Assembly (NCBI GenBank): GCA_014379065.1
Contig: JACMMM010000558.1
Span: 1-5,557 of the forward strand
Source: Saprospiraceae bacterium
GTDB lineage: Bacteria; Bacteroidota; Bacteroidia; Chitinophagales; Saprospiraceae
Direction of reading: 5' to 3'
Length of the DNA stretch: 5,557 nt
How positions within the stretch are numbered: position 1 is the first letter of the stretch; each line of letters opens with the position of its first letter. Below, in pieces: positions 1 through 5,557 of the stretch. The translations under genes and the position numbers were made by a program. The notes under the pieces were generated by a model. That model was not told the origin of the DNA and did no database searches. It worked only from the letters and a program-made list of their open reading frames with translations.

Positions 1-16
1 CCAAACATTCTATCTC

Positions 17-883
17 ATGCGAAAACTATTCCTACCCACCCTACTCCTCTGCCTCCTCTCCAACCTGATTTCCGCCCAAAAACCCGCCAAACCCACCAAT
101 CTCTTTGACCTGAAAGACGCCCTCGCCAAAAAACTCGTCAGCATCCAAATCGAGGGCAAGGGCGGCCATCAAGGCGAAGCCCTGAAGATCGTGTGCAAAA
201 ACCTGCGCGGTCAATACTTGCGTCTGCGCATCCCGCAAGGCCAACTGATGGAGCCTGCCGATTCTACGCAACAAACGCTCGTGGTCGCCGAAGAAATGCT
301 TCTTGCGGTCATGGCCAAAACGCCCGTCGAAGCTGCGCTGAAAACCTTCTGTACCCAAGCGGGAGACAACTCTCCAAGTGCCGGATCAGCGTTTGCAGTC
401 GGCGCGATCGCTCCTGTCATGGTGTGTAATCTGCTGAAATTCATCACAGAAAAAGGTAAAATCGAAAGTTCGGAAGCCCAAACGGCCGTGTGGTGTCTTA
501 CCAGTGGTTCCTCACTGGGCTCTATCGGCGACCCGGAGCTGACCAAGTTTGTGGCCGAGCAGTTGGGCAAAGAAGTGCCCGGCTACAAAATCCGCCACAG
601 CGTAGTGGAAACGGTGCCCGGGCGACCTGCTGAATTGGGCAAGGCCCTTGTGATAGAAGGCAATTTCCGCTATTATCTGGAAAAAGACGAGCGCACCATC
701 ATGGTATTGCTCGACGGTTCTGGAAAACTCATCAAACAAGTGGGGAAAGAAGAAATCATGAAAGCGGGCGAGCACCGCAGTAGTCTCCGCCTGGAGGTGT
801 ACAATCTTGACCCTGGCAAATACACGCTTCGAATGCAGACCAAAGCAGGGAGGGTCATTAAAGATACCGAGATTGAGTTTTAA
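17..883 (+). CDS. Secreted protein of unknown function with a C-terminal beta-sandwich-like segment
   Basis: A 288-residue protein that I cannot assign to a named family. Residues 1-20 form a clear Sec signal peptide (basic MRK, then a leucine-rich core), with likely cleavage at LISA|Q21, so it acts outside the cytoplasm. Residues ~40-90 look beta-rich. Residues ~90-175 look helical and include FCTQAGDNSPS (C112), C137 and an AQTAVWCLT segment (C160). With C60 the mature chain has four cysteines, which could form disulfides. Residues ~205-288 alternate short strands (LLDGSGKLIKQV, then LDPGKYTLRMQTKAGRVI). This resembles FlgD-Ig-like or type IX secretion C-terminal folds, but it is not a convincing sorting signal. 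The start is the ATG directly before the signal peptide; only 16 nt precede it and no ribosome binding site is visible, so its promoter and any upstream operon partner are outside the window. It converges with the lipoprotein gene at 1207-2103. Coding is confident; function is unknown. Confidence 0.9.
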   Translation: MRKLFLPTLLLCLLSNLISAQKPAKPTNLFDLKDALAKKLVSIQIEGKGGHQGEALKIVCKNLRGQYLRLRIPQGQLMEPADSTQQTLVVAEEMLLAVMAKTPVEAALKTFCTQAGDNSPSAGSAFAVGAIAPVMVCNLLKFITEKGKIESSEAQTAVWCLTSGSSLGSIGDPELTKFVAEQLGKEVPGYKIRHSVVETVPGRPAELGKALVIEGNFRYYLEKDERTIMVLLDGSGKLIKQVGKEEIMKAGEHRSSLRLEVYNLDPGKYTLRMQTKAGRVIKDTEIEF

Positions 884-923
884 ATCGCTCTATACAATAA
901 TAAATCTCAGAATTCTAGTACTG

Positions 924-957
924 TAATACACAAAATTTTCAGTAAAATTGTGTATTA
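924..957. repeat. AT-rich imperfect inverted repeat (possible terminator of the upstream gene)
   Basis: TAATACACAA (924-933) pairs perfectly with TTGTGTATTA (948-957). Past a two-base AA bulge (934-935), TTTT (936-939) pairs with AAAA (944-947) around the loop CAGT (940-943). This gives 14 base pairs in all. It begins 41 nt after the stop codon of the secreted protein gene, a suitable place for 3'-end formation. The stem has few G-C pairs and no T-tract follows it on either strand, so it is not a classical intrinsic terminator. It could instead be a protein-binding palindrome or a 3'-end stabilising hairpin. Confidence 0.5.
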
Positions 958-1012
958 AGTAGTTCTACCCTTAAATTGAGTTGAATATCTACCCATATGT
1001 TGTTTTCAAAAA

Positions 1013-1166
1013 AACCGCGTAGCGGTGACATTTTGGTAGCCCAAAGGGCGATTTTGAAGATAAGAACCGCGTAGCGGTGACATTATTTCGAACATATAAT
1101 GTCACCGCTACGCGGTTCTGAAAAAATTTAACGCTGGCGCTACCAAAATGCCGCCGCTATGCGGCT
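1013..1166. repeat. Nested mirror-symmetric array of four copies of a short palindromic repeat
   Basis: The 323-nt gap between the convergent genes (884-1206) contains no gene but holds this array. Copies 1 (1013-1032) and 2 (1065-1084) read AACCGCGTAGCGGTGACATT on the + strand. Copy 3 (1098-1117) is an exact reverse complement and copy 4 (about 1147-1166) a diverged one. Copies 1 and 4 also share the flank CATTTTGGTAGC (1029-1040) against GCTACCAAAATG (1139-1150). The arrangement is therefore two head-to-tail units with a spacing of about 50 nt, facing their mirror image. Each unit core is itself a small hairpin, ACCGC-GTA-GCGGT. A further mini-hairpin GCCC-AAA-GGGC sits at 1039-1049. It resembles REP/BIME-type intergenic repeats. 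No transposase or REP-associated tyrosine transposase is present in the window. Confidence 0.9.
1063..1119. terminator. 24-bp perfect stem-loop, candidate bidirectional terminator between convergent genes
   Basis: Positions 1063-1086 are an exact reverse complement of 1096-1119 (24 bp, rich in G-C in the middle), separated by a 9-nt loop (1087-1095, TTCGAACAT). It lies 179 nt after the end of the + strand gene and 87 nt after the end of the - strand gene, which converge here. Transcripts from either side would fold it. The + strand continues with GAAAAAATTT and the - strand with TTATCTTC, so there is no strong U-tract. Termination is inferred from position and stability. The alternative is a purely mobile palindrome with no role in transcription. 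Confidence 0.4.
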
Positions 1167-1206
1167 CAAATTGCCATTTTTCGTACATTTTGCGGCTTCC
1201 CCAACT

Positions 1207-2103
1207 TCAAGTATTAAGCCCCGATTCCTTCAGGCTTTCCCGCAACAGCGGCTCCAATTCATTCTTCTGCGCTTCGTTCCGAATCCGTTTGGTCAGTTCA
1301 TCATATAGCGTTTGAGAAGGGATTTTATCAATTTCATACGTCAATAGGCTGACCAATTTAGCATAGCGCCGACGTTGGTACCAAATCCATCCAATAATGG
1401 CAAGGGCGATGGCACCCAAAGCCAACAATAGTTTTCTGGCCTGTCTCTCCACAAAAGGAACGTCTTTGTGAACGATCTTGTCAATCCGTTTCAACAGGGT
1501 ATCCATGGTAGGTTGCAGGGCGCCATTCACCAGTTCCTGCGCCTTCTTTTTGGTGCTGTCGCCCAAGGCGCCGGTGAGGATGATTTGCAGTTTATCCCTT
1601 GCGGTTTCAGCGTCGAAGTTGTCGAGCGCGTTTTGGATCATGTCGCTCAGTGCCGTTCGGGTTTGCTTTTTCAGCTTTCCAGTGGCTTCTTCTACCATAT
1701 CGAGGAGAAATTTTTTCAAATCTTCATCCTTGATTTCACCTTTCAGGCTTTTCAAGCGCGATTCGAGCCGTTCTCCCAGCGAATCCAACTGCTTTTCCGA
1801 TAAGTTTCCGATGCGCTCGATAATTTTCTTGATCTCCGGGTCGAGGGTATCTGACAAGCCCTTGAGGCCCTCTTTTAAGCCCTGTGTGGCCTTTTTTGCG
1901 AGAAAACCGATGGTGTCACTCACTCCGAGCGTAGCATTCATGCCAACTCTGCGGACCAAGCTGTCAAGCTGCGTTTGGTTGTTTGCCCGGAATTTTCTGA
2001 GGTCTGCTTTGTCTAGATTATTGTTCAAAATATTGCATCCCGCAGCGAGCAAGAGCAAACTAGCAAAAAACATGGTTGCTAAAGGTTGAAAGGATATTTT
2101 CAT
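1207..2103 (-). CDS. Helical lipoprotein with a second, C-terminal membrane anchor
   Basis: A 298-residue protein of unknown function. Residues 1-22 are a lipoprotein signal peptide ending in the lipobox LAAG|C23. C23 is the only cysteine in the protein, which supports lipidation. The residues after it (NILNNN) lack the acidic or lysine-rich pattern of Bacteroidota surface-export signals, so a periplasm-facing lipoprotein is expected. Residues ~30-215 are almost entirely polar, charged amphipathic helix (many K, E, D and L, few aromatics), like coiled-coil or apolipoprotein-type proteins. Residues ~223-241 (LLLALGAIALAIIGWIW) form a transmembrane segment followed by YQRRRY, which by the positive-inside rule puts the last ~55 residues in the cytoplasm. 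The start is the ATG directly before the signal peptide. The gene follows the patatin-like gene after 55 nt on the same strand, and probably shares its transcript. Partnership in membrane-lipid handling is inference from context only. Confidence 0.9.
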   Translation of the reverse strand: MKISFQPLATMFFASLLLLAAGCNILNNNLDKADLRKFRANNQTQLDSLVRRVGMNATLGVSDTIGFLAKKATQGLKEGLKGLSDTLDPEIKKIIERIGNLSEKQLDSLGERLESRLKSLKGEIKDEDLKKFLLDMVEEATGKLKKQTRTALSDMIQNALDNFDAETARDKLQIILTGALGDSTKKKAQELVNGALQPTMDTLLKRIDKIVHKDVPFVERQARKLLLALGAIALAIIGWIWYQRRRYAKLVSLLTYEIDKIPSQTLYDELTKRIRNEAQKNELEPLLRESLKESGLNT

Positions 2104-2139
2104 GGCTATTAAGTTGTAATTTAAATGGTATTTTCAGCA

Positions 2140-2147
2140 CAAACCTA
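2140..2147 (-). promoter_or_regulatory. Candidate Bacteroidota -7 promoter element before the lipoprotein gene
   Basis: On the minus strand this reads TAGGTTTG, an exact match to the Bacteroidota -7 consensus TAnnTTTG. It lies 36 nt before the start codon at 2103, in the gap after the patatin-like gene, and would give a 5' leader of about 30 nt. No TTG-type -33 element is seen at the usual 19-21 nt spacing (the nearest upstream TTG is about 25 nt away). It could be an internal promoter letting the lipoprotein be made independently, or a chance match. Confidence 0.4.
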
Positions 2148-2158
2148 CCCTTTGTTTC

Positions 2159-4594
2159 TCATTTTATGGGTGCAACTACCGCTCGGATTTCTGATTTGCA
2201 CTTATCGGCACGCTCGTTTGCAAGCCGTATCGAGCGTTGGGACAACCAACGGCCCAAGGGGATATACAAATAGCTGGAATCGCCTTTAGGCCCCTGTAGC
2301 AAAATCGTGTGCAGCGTGTCTTGGAGCTGCAGATCGTAAGCCATGCGTTTGGTAAAATAGGTGGTGCGCCCATCAATAGTGGTGCTACTGGCGTGTTTGA
2401 GCGGCGATGTAATTTGCGAAACCCGACTGCGATCTGGCACTCCTTTGGCTTCCAAACCGTGGTTGATCACGTACACCACCCGGATTCGGATTTTGCTTTT
2501 AATGGAATTCAATCGCCTATCGGTGTTGCGCTTTTTGTCGAGCCAAAAATAAATCTGTTGCATCACCTGAAGCCCCATGTTCTCAAAGGTGCCGCCGTCA
2601 ATAAAATTGCCGGTACCAGGGATGTGCGTGTACGCGCTCATCACCGGGAAGAGTTCGCTGAGGTTGGTAGCGCCTACCAAGCTCAGTGTCCGGTCACGGT
2701 TTCGGCGTGACTCCCAACTTTCTACAGAGTCGAGAATATCAATCGCATCGGTGAAAATGATCGAATCCATCTTCACTGGGCTACTAAACCCAGCTTTGCC
2801 TGTTTGTAGGTTCGTCGAGATGGGCAGGTAGAGTGGCAAGGATGTTTTGGGTTTGCCCGGCCCTTCATACCAGTAGCTCAGGTAAGGCATGAAAGGGTAG
2901 TTTTTTACCTTCAATTGATCGTCAACACGAAGCATGGGCGCGTCGCCCTTATCAAACAAACGCAGGCGTTCTCCGATTTGCAAGTTAAGTGGATTGGGGT
3001 CACCATGAAATCCGCGTTTCAGCCCAGCGGCAAAACCCAGCGCCTCGTCTTTTTGCAGGCGGTAATTGCGGTTGTCGCGGTCTTTTACGTTGAAGGCAAA
3101 TCGGCCTGCAATTTCGCAAATAAACATTTCATAGAAAGAGCCGCTCAGGTAGTTTCGGTGGAATGCGCCTCTGGCATAGTTGGCATAGAGGGTGTCTTTT
3201 GTCCATTTATCGGTTGTGTGGCTTGTTATGAGCACGTCATTGTCCGCTGCAAACCGCCATAAAGCCAGGGCAGCCCCCGTACCAACGGAGCCGCCAGAAG
3301 CCGAAGAAATGGCAAAGCAGTGTTTATGAAACTGGTAATTGCTCTCTATCTCAAAACAGTTGAGTATTTCGCTGGCCCAAAGTGCCGCCCGGCTGCCTCC
3401 CCCCTGAACCGCTACGAGGTAGATCGGGATTTCTGCAGCCGTGGTGTCGAACTGATTTTGCGCCCACCAGGCGTCGAACCATTGGTCGAGATCCAGACGG
3501 TCATCGGCAGGAATTGCCCCATGCTCCATTTTCACCGTCCGAACATCGTGGATGCCAGATTTGAGGAAAAAAATGACTCCAAGTGCAGGCGCTACCACGC
3601 CCCAAAACACCCAAACGCGCCAATTTTCCCACCATTTCAGTCCTAAACGTCTGATAGAATAGATAAACCATGCAGCCATTAAACGGGTAAAAATCATATA
3701 GAAGGTGGTGAGCAGCAAAAGCATGAATACCGGAGCGGGTGCTTCCAAATTGGAACAGAAAGCAAAAACGATCACCAGAAGTGTTATTGGTATCACTGTC
3801 CAGAGGTAAAGCCAATCGTATCGGTGCATCTTTGGGCTACCCCTTTGGGCACTTGGGTCCTCGTAATGTGTGGCATTGCGGAAACTTTCGTTTATTCGCC
3901 TACTCAACCCGCCAATAAGCACTGTCTGGGCCAGCAACGAAACCCCCACCGTAAAATAGTTCCAGAATTCATCGTTCTTAGGTATCCAACCTACAGTTAA
4001 ACCACAGACAATCGTCAACACCAAAATGATGAGCAGTGTCTTGTGCGCACTAAGGCGCCATCTGGACTCCGCAATCGAAGCACATATCGCCGTTGCTATC
4101 AATGTAATGGCTATTATCGCCCATTTCCACCAATCATCAATACGGTCGGCCTGTACAACAATCATCACGATTCCGTACAAAATGACGGGCAAGGCGCTCA
4201 ACAGATAGGTAAGCGAAGTGTCTTCAAGCGCAATGGGCGAACGCACCCTGCCCCAATTTTTATAGTTTACTTTTTTGAAAAATGGCCTTGGAAGGAGGAT
4301 GATGGCCATTGCTTGGGCAAAATACGCCACCATCAAAAACGAGGCGCGAAACCCGCTGAAAAAATAAGAATCGTCAAAAAGCCCCATGAAAAACTCACGC
4401 CCCTGTGCCATGGTGTACAGCACGATAGGTACCAACAGTATCCAAAGCAGATAAAAAAAGTGTCGGGAAACGAAGGGTAAAAATTGATCTGAACCTAGGC
4501 CCTCAAAGATTTTTACGACAATATCGGACCAAAAAATACGGGCAGCGCTTATGAAGAAATTGGCAATTTTCTTCCATATATTGTTGATATTCAT
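2159..4594 (-). CDS. Multi-pass membrane protein with a C-terminal patatin-like phospholipase domain
   Basis: An 811-residue predicted lipid acyl hydrolase fused to a membrane domain. About nine transmembrane helices lie near residues 46-62, 83-102, 129-148, 156-174, 186-204, 212-229, 262-281, 289-312 and 327-344. A patatin-like domain follows from ~385. It has the oxyanion motif GGGSR (398-402), a nucleophile elbow SASGGS with Ser433 (the first glycine of the usual GxSxG is serine here), and the catalytic DGG with Asp666 in FIDGGTFENMG. Patatins use this Ser-Asp pair to cleave ester-linked fatty acids. Positively charged loops after helices 2, 4, 6 and 8 place the N-terminus inside and the catalytic domain in the periplasm. 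I chose the ATG at 4594. An in-frame ATG at 4711 would add 39 residues, but that stretch is AT-rich, looks intergenic and crowds the divergent gene. No clear promoter was found for it. The lipoprotein gene lies 55 nt downstream. The family call is firm; substrate and role are unknown. Confidence 0.9.
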   Translation of the reverse strand: MNINNIWKKIANFFISAARIFWSDIVVKIFEGLGSDQFLPFVSRHFFYLLWILLVPIVLYTMAQGREFFMGLFDDSYFFSGFRASFLMVAYFAQAMAIILLPRPFFKKVNYKNWGRVRSPIALEDTSLTYLLSALPVILYGIVMIVVQADRIDDWWKWAIIAITLIATAICASIAESRWRLSAHKTLLIILVLTIVCGLTVGWIPKNDEFWNYFTVGVSLLAQTVLIGGLSRRINESFRNATHYEDPSAQRGSPKMHRYDWLYLWTVIPITLLVIVFAFCSNLEAPAPVFMLLLLTTFYMIFTRLMAAWFIYSIRRLGLKWWENWRVWVFWGVVAPALGVIFFLKSGIHDVRTVKMEHGAIPADDRLDLDQWFDAWWAQNQFDTTAAEIPIYLVAVQGGGSRAALWASEILNCFEIESNYQFHKHCFAISSASGGSVGTGAALALWRFAADNDVLITSHTTDKWTKDTLYANYARGAFHRNYLSGSFYEMFICEIAGRFAFNVKDRDNRNYRLQKDEALGFAAGLKRGFHGDPNPLNLQIGERLRLFDKGDAPMLRVDDQLKVKNYPFMPYLSYWYEGPGKPKTSLPLYLPISTNLQTGKAGFSSPVKMDSIIFTDAIDILDSVESWESRRNRDRTLSLVGATNLSELFPVMSAYTHIPGTGNFIDGGTFENMGLQVMQQIYFWLDKKRNTDRRLNSIKSKIRIRVVYVINHGLEAKGVPDRSRVSQITSPLKHASSTTIDGRTTYFTKRMAYDLQLQDTLHTILLQGPKGDSSYLYIPLGRWLSQRSIRLANERADKCKSEIRAVVAPIK

Positions 4595-4717
4595 GGGGTT
4601 AATTGAGGTATTTATGAACTTAACATGGTTTTCTGCGAACAATATTTGCCTTCCCGATATTATCCGACAGTTAATTCCCGCTAAAAAAACAATCAAAACT
4701 GCTCCATGCAAACGCGC

Positions 4718-4725
4718 TATTTTTG
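4718..4725 (+). promoter_or_regulatory. Candidate Bacteroidota -7 promoter element for the NicO-like gene
   Basis: TATTTTTG matches the TAnnTTTG consensus exactly and ends 48 nt before the ATG at 4774, giving an expected leader of about 40 nt. No matching TTTG element is seen 19-21 nt upstream. The bases just before the start codon are A-rich (GAAACAAAA), a common translation-initiation context in this phylum in place of a Shine-Dalgarno site. The element lies in the 179-nt gap between this gene and the divergently transcribed patatin-like gene; no convincing counterpart was found on the minus strand. Confidence 0.45.
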
Positions 4726-4773
4726 CCTGCTTTTAAATGCCCCCATTGGCCCAAAACGTGAACTGAAACAAAA

Positions 4774-5391
4774 ATGACCACTGACCTCCTGCTCGGAAGC
4801 CTTGCCCTCAGCCTGCTCCATGCTGCCATCCCCAACCATTGGCTTCCAATTGTGGCTATCGGAAAACGGGCCGGTTGGACAGCAGCCAAAGCCTCACGTA
4901 TCACCTTGTGGGCGGGGAGTGCGCACGCGCTCAGCACCGTATTGATTGGGCTGCTGGTCAGCTTAGCCGGGTGGCAACTTTCTGCCTGGGCTTCAAGCTT
5001 TATGGAAACTGCAGCGCCCGTGCTACTTATAGCGCTGGGCACCGTGTTCATCTGGCGGCACTACTACCACCAGCACTTTCACCTGCACGGCCAGGTTCCT
5101 GCTCAACTTCCTGAAAAACAAATGATTGTAGCACTTGCTTCGGCCATGTTCCTTTCGCCTTGCCTGGAGATTGGCGCGTTTTTTTTGGTGGCAGGCACGC
5201 ACGGCGGCTGGGCTGTTTTAAGCCTTTCTGTGCTATACACCGTTACTACGGTGGGCGGCATGGTGGTGTGGGTGCAACTGGTATGGCACGGTCTTTCGCT
5301 GGCCAATTGGCACGCACTGGAGCACTACGCGGGCATTATTTCAGGCGTGGTTTTGATGCTGGCGGGGGTGCTTGGGCTGTTGCATGGGTGA
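4774..5391 (+). CDS. NicO/UreH-like six-helix membrane protein, putative metal-ion transporter
   Basis: A 205-residue inner-membrane protein with six hydrophobic segments (about 4-20, 44-66, 79-94, 116-140, 146-171 and 186-203). Near the N-terminus it carries H16-AAIP-N21-H22, which matches the HX4DH metal signature of nickel/cobalt permeases with Asp replaced by Asn. A second family-like motif, GSAHALST, contains H51, and LSPCLEIG (C130) resembles the proline-cysteine motif in the later helices of RcnA/UreH-type proteins. The loop at 94-106 is histidine-rich (H96, H99, H101, H103, H105), like the metal-binding loops of nickel/cobalt efflux proteins. Transport of Ni or Co, inward or outward, is therefore plausible, but metal and direction cannot be read from the sequence. 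No urease, hydrogenase or metal-sensor gene is nearby. It is transcribed divergently from the patatin-like gene, with its own promoter motif. The alternative is a related transporter of the TauE/DsbD-like groups. Confidence 0.85.
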   Translation: MTTDLLLGSLALSLLHAAIPNHWLPIVAIGKRAGWTAAKASRITLWAGSAHALSTVLIGLLVSLAGWQLSAWASSFMETAAPVLLIALGTVFIWRHYYHQHFHLHGQVPAQLPEKQMIVALASAMFLSPCLEIGAFFLVAGTHGGWAVLSLSVLYTVTTVGGMVVWVQLVWHGLSLANWHALEHYAGIISGVVLMLAGVLGLLHG

Positions 5392-5557
5392 TGAGGTGGT
5401 TTTCAAGATATGGTTAGAGTATTGGGTCGCGCCCCCTGCCCCTAAAGGGCAATGTCATTGACTTAAGGGAATCATGCGGCTCTGCGGTAGTTTTTGAAGG
5501 TTTGATATTTTCCTTTTAATCGTCGGACAGTTTTGGCTCTTGGGTATTTTCTACCCG
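5392..5557. other. Non-coding right edge with short hairpins and a possible mobile-element boundary
   Basis: No convincing gene is seen in these 166 nt. A C-rich run at 5431-5442 leads into a 5-bp hairpin TGCCC-CTAAA-GGGCA (5437-5451). This overlaps the quasi-palindrome AATGTCATT (5451-5459), which is followed by CTTAAG (5462-5467). A second hairpin GGGTA-TTTTC-TACCC (5542-5556) sits at the very end. On the minus strand a reading frame enters from the right edge and stops with TAA at 5516-5518, encoding RVENTQEPKLSDD. It is too short to identify but could be the C-terminus of a gene lying beyond the window. Either hairpin could help end transcription from the NicO-like gene, but neither has a good T-tract. 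Confidence 0.35.

Noticed and set aside
1013..1166. CRISPR array
   Set aside because: Only four copies are present, in opposing orientations, with internal palindromes and related spacers. This is not the regular direct-repeat and unique-spacer pattern, and no cas gene is near.
1478..2089. A 203-codon open frame on the + strand opposite the lipoprotein gene
   Set aside because: It lies wholly antisense to a gene with a clear lipobox and transmembrane segment. Its composition (many S, F and R) is the mirror of the lysine- and leucine-rich coding strand.
2309..2710. A 133-codon open frame on the + strand inside the patatin-like gene
   Set aside because: It is opposite the segment encoding the conserved catalytic DGG region, has no start context, and reads as a shadow of the real gene.
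2159..4594. Patatin effector of a CBASS-type anti-phage system
   Set aside because: CBASS patatins are cytosolic and sit beside a nucleotide cyclase. No cyclase, sensor or accessory gene is present, and this protein has a large membrane domain.
4595..4711. A 39-codon N-terminal extension of the patatin-like protein starting at 4711
   Set aside because: The stretch is AT-rich, lacks recognisable conserved sequence and ends close to the promoter motif of the divergent gene. The ATG at 4594 gives a more usual amphipathic, lysine-containing N-terminus.
5474..5488. A further copy of the palindromic repeat (ATGCGGCTCTGCGGTAG)
   Set aside because: It shares only nine bases with copy 4 (1159-1167). 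The two GCGG blocks are direct rather than inverted, so the unit hairpin is absent.

Overview
This 5.6-kb window looks like chromosomal DNA from a member of the Bacteroidota. Two exact matches to the Bacteroidota -7 promoter consensus TAnnTTTG lie in front of genes. There are no Shine-Dalgarno motifs before the starts, and the bases before one start are A-rich. The patatin-like protein also has a style of motifs that I associate with this phylum. The dense palindromic repeat with core CCGC-GTA-GCGG recalls large-genome Bacteroidota such as the Saprospiraceae, but that narrower placement is a guess. No rRNA, tRNA, CRISPR array or complete insertion sequence was seen.

Layout from left to right: (1) 17-883 (+), a secreted protein of unknown function with a signal peptide, a cysteine-containing middle domain and a C-terminal beta-sandwich-like segment. 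(2) 884-1206, a convergent intergenic region. It holds an AT-rich inverted repeat (924-957) and a nested, mirror-symmetric array of four copies of a ~20-nt palindromic unit (1013-1166). (3) 1207-2103 (-), a lipoprotein that is almost all helix and has a second, C-terminal transmembrane segment. (4) 2159-4594 (-), a large membrane protein with about nine transmembrane helices followed by a patatin-like phospholipase domain. It lies 55 nt upstream of the lipoprotein gene on the same strand, so the two are a likely operon. (5) 4595-4773, a short divergent intergenic region with a promoter motif for the next gene. (6) 4774-5391 (+), a small six-helix membrane protein of the NicO/UreH-like metal-transport superfamily. 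(7) 5392-5557, a non-coding right edge with short hairpins and a possible boundary of a mobile element.

The most interesting parts are the gene pair 2159-4594 / 1207-2103 and the repeat array. By the positive-inside rule the patatin-like domain should face the periplasm. Its neighbour appears to be held both by an N-terminal lipid and by a C-terminal membrane helix, with a long helical region between. I infer, without direct evidence, that they could form a two-protein envelope-lipid system. In the repeat array, one diverged copy carries a paired A-to-G and T-to-C change that keeps its hairpin stem intact, which suggests that the hairpin itself is maintained. The secreted protein and the metal transporter-like protein have no visible functional link to the central pair.
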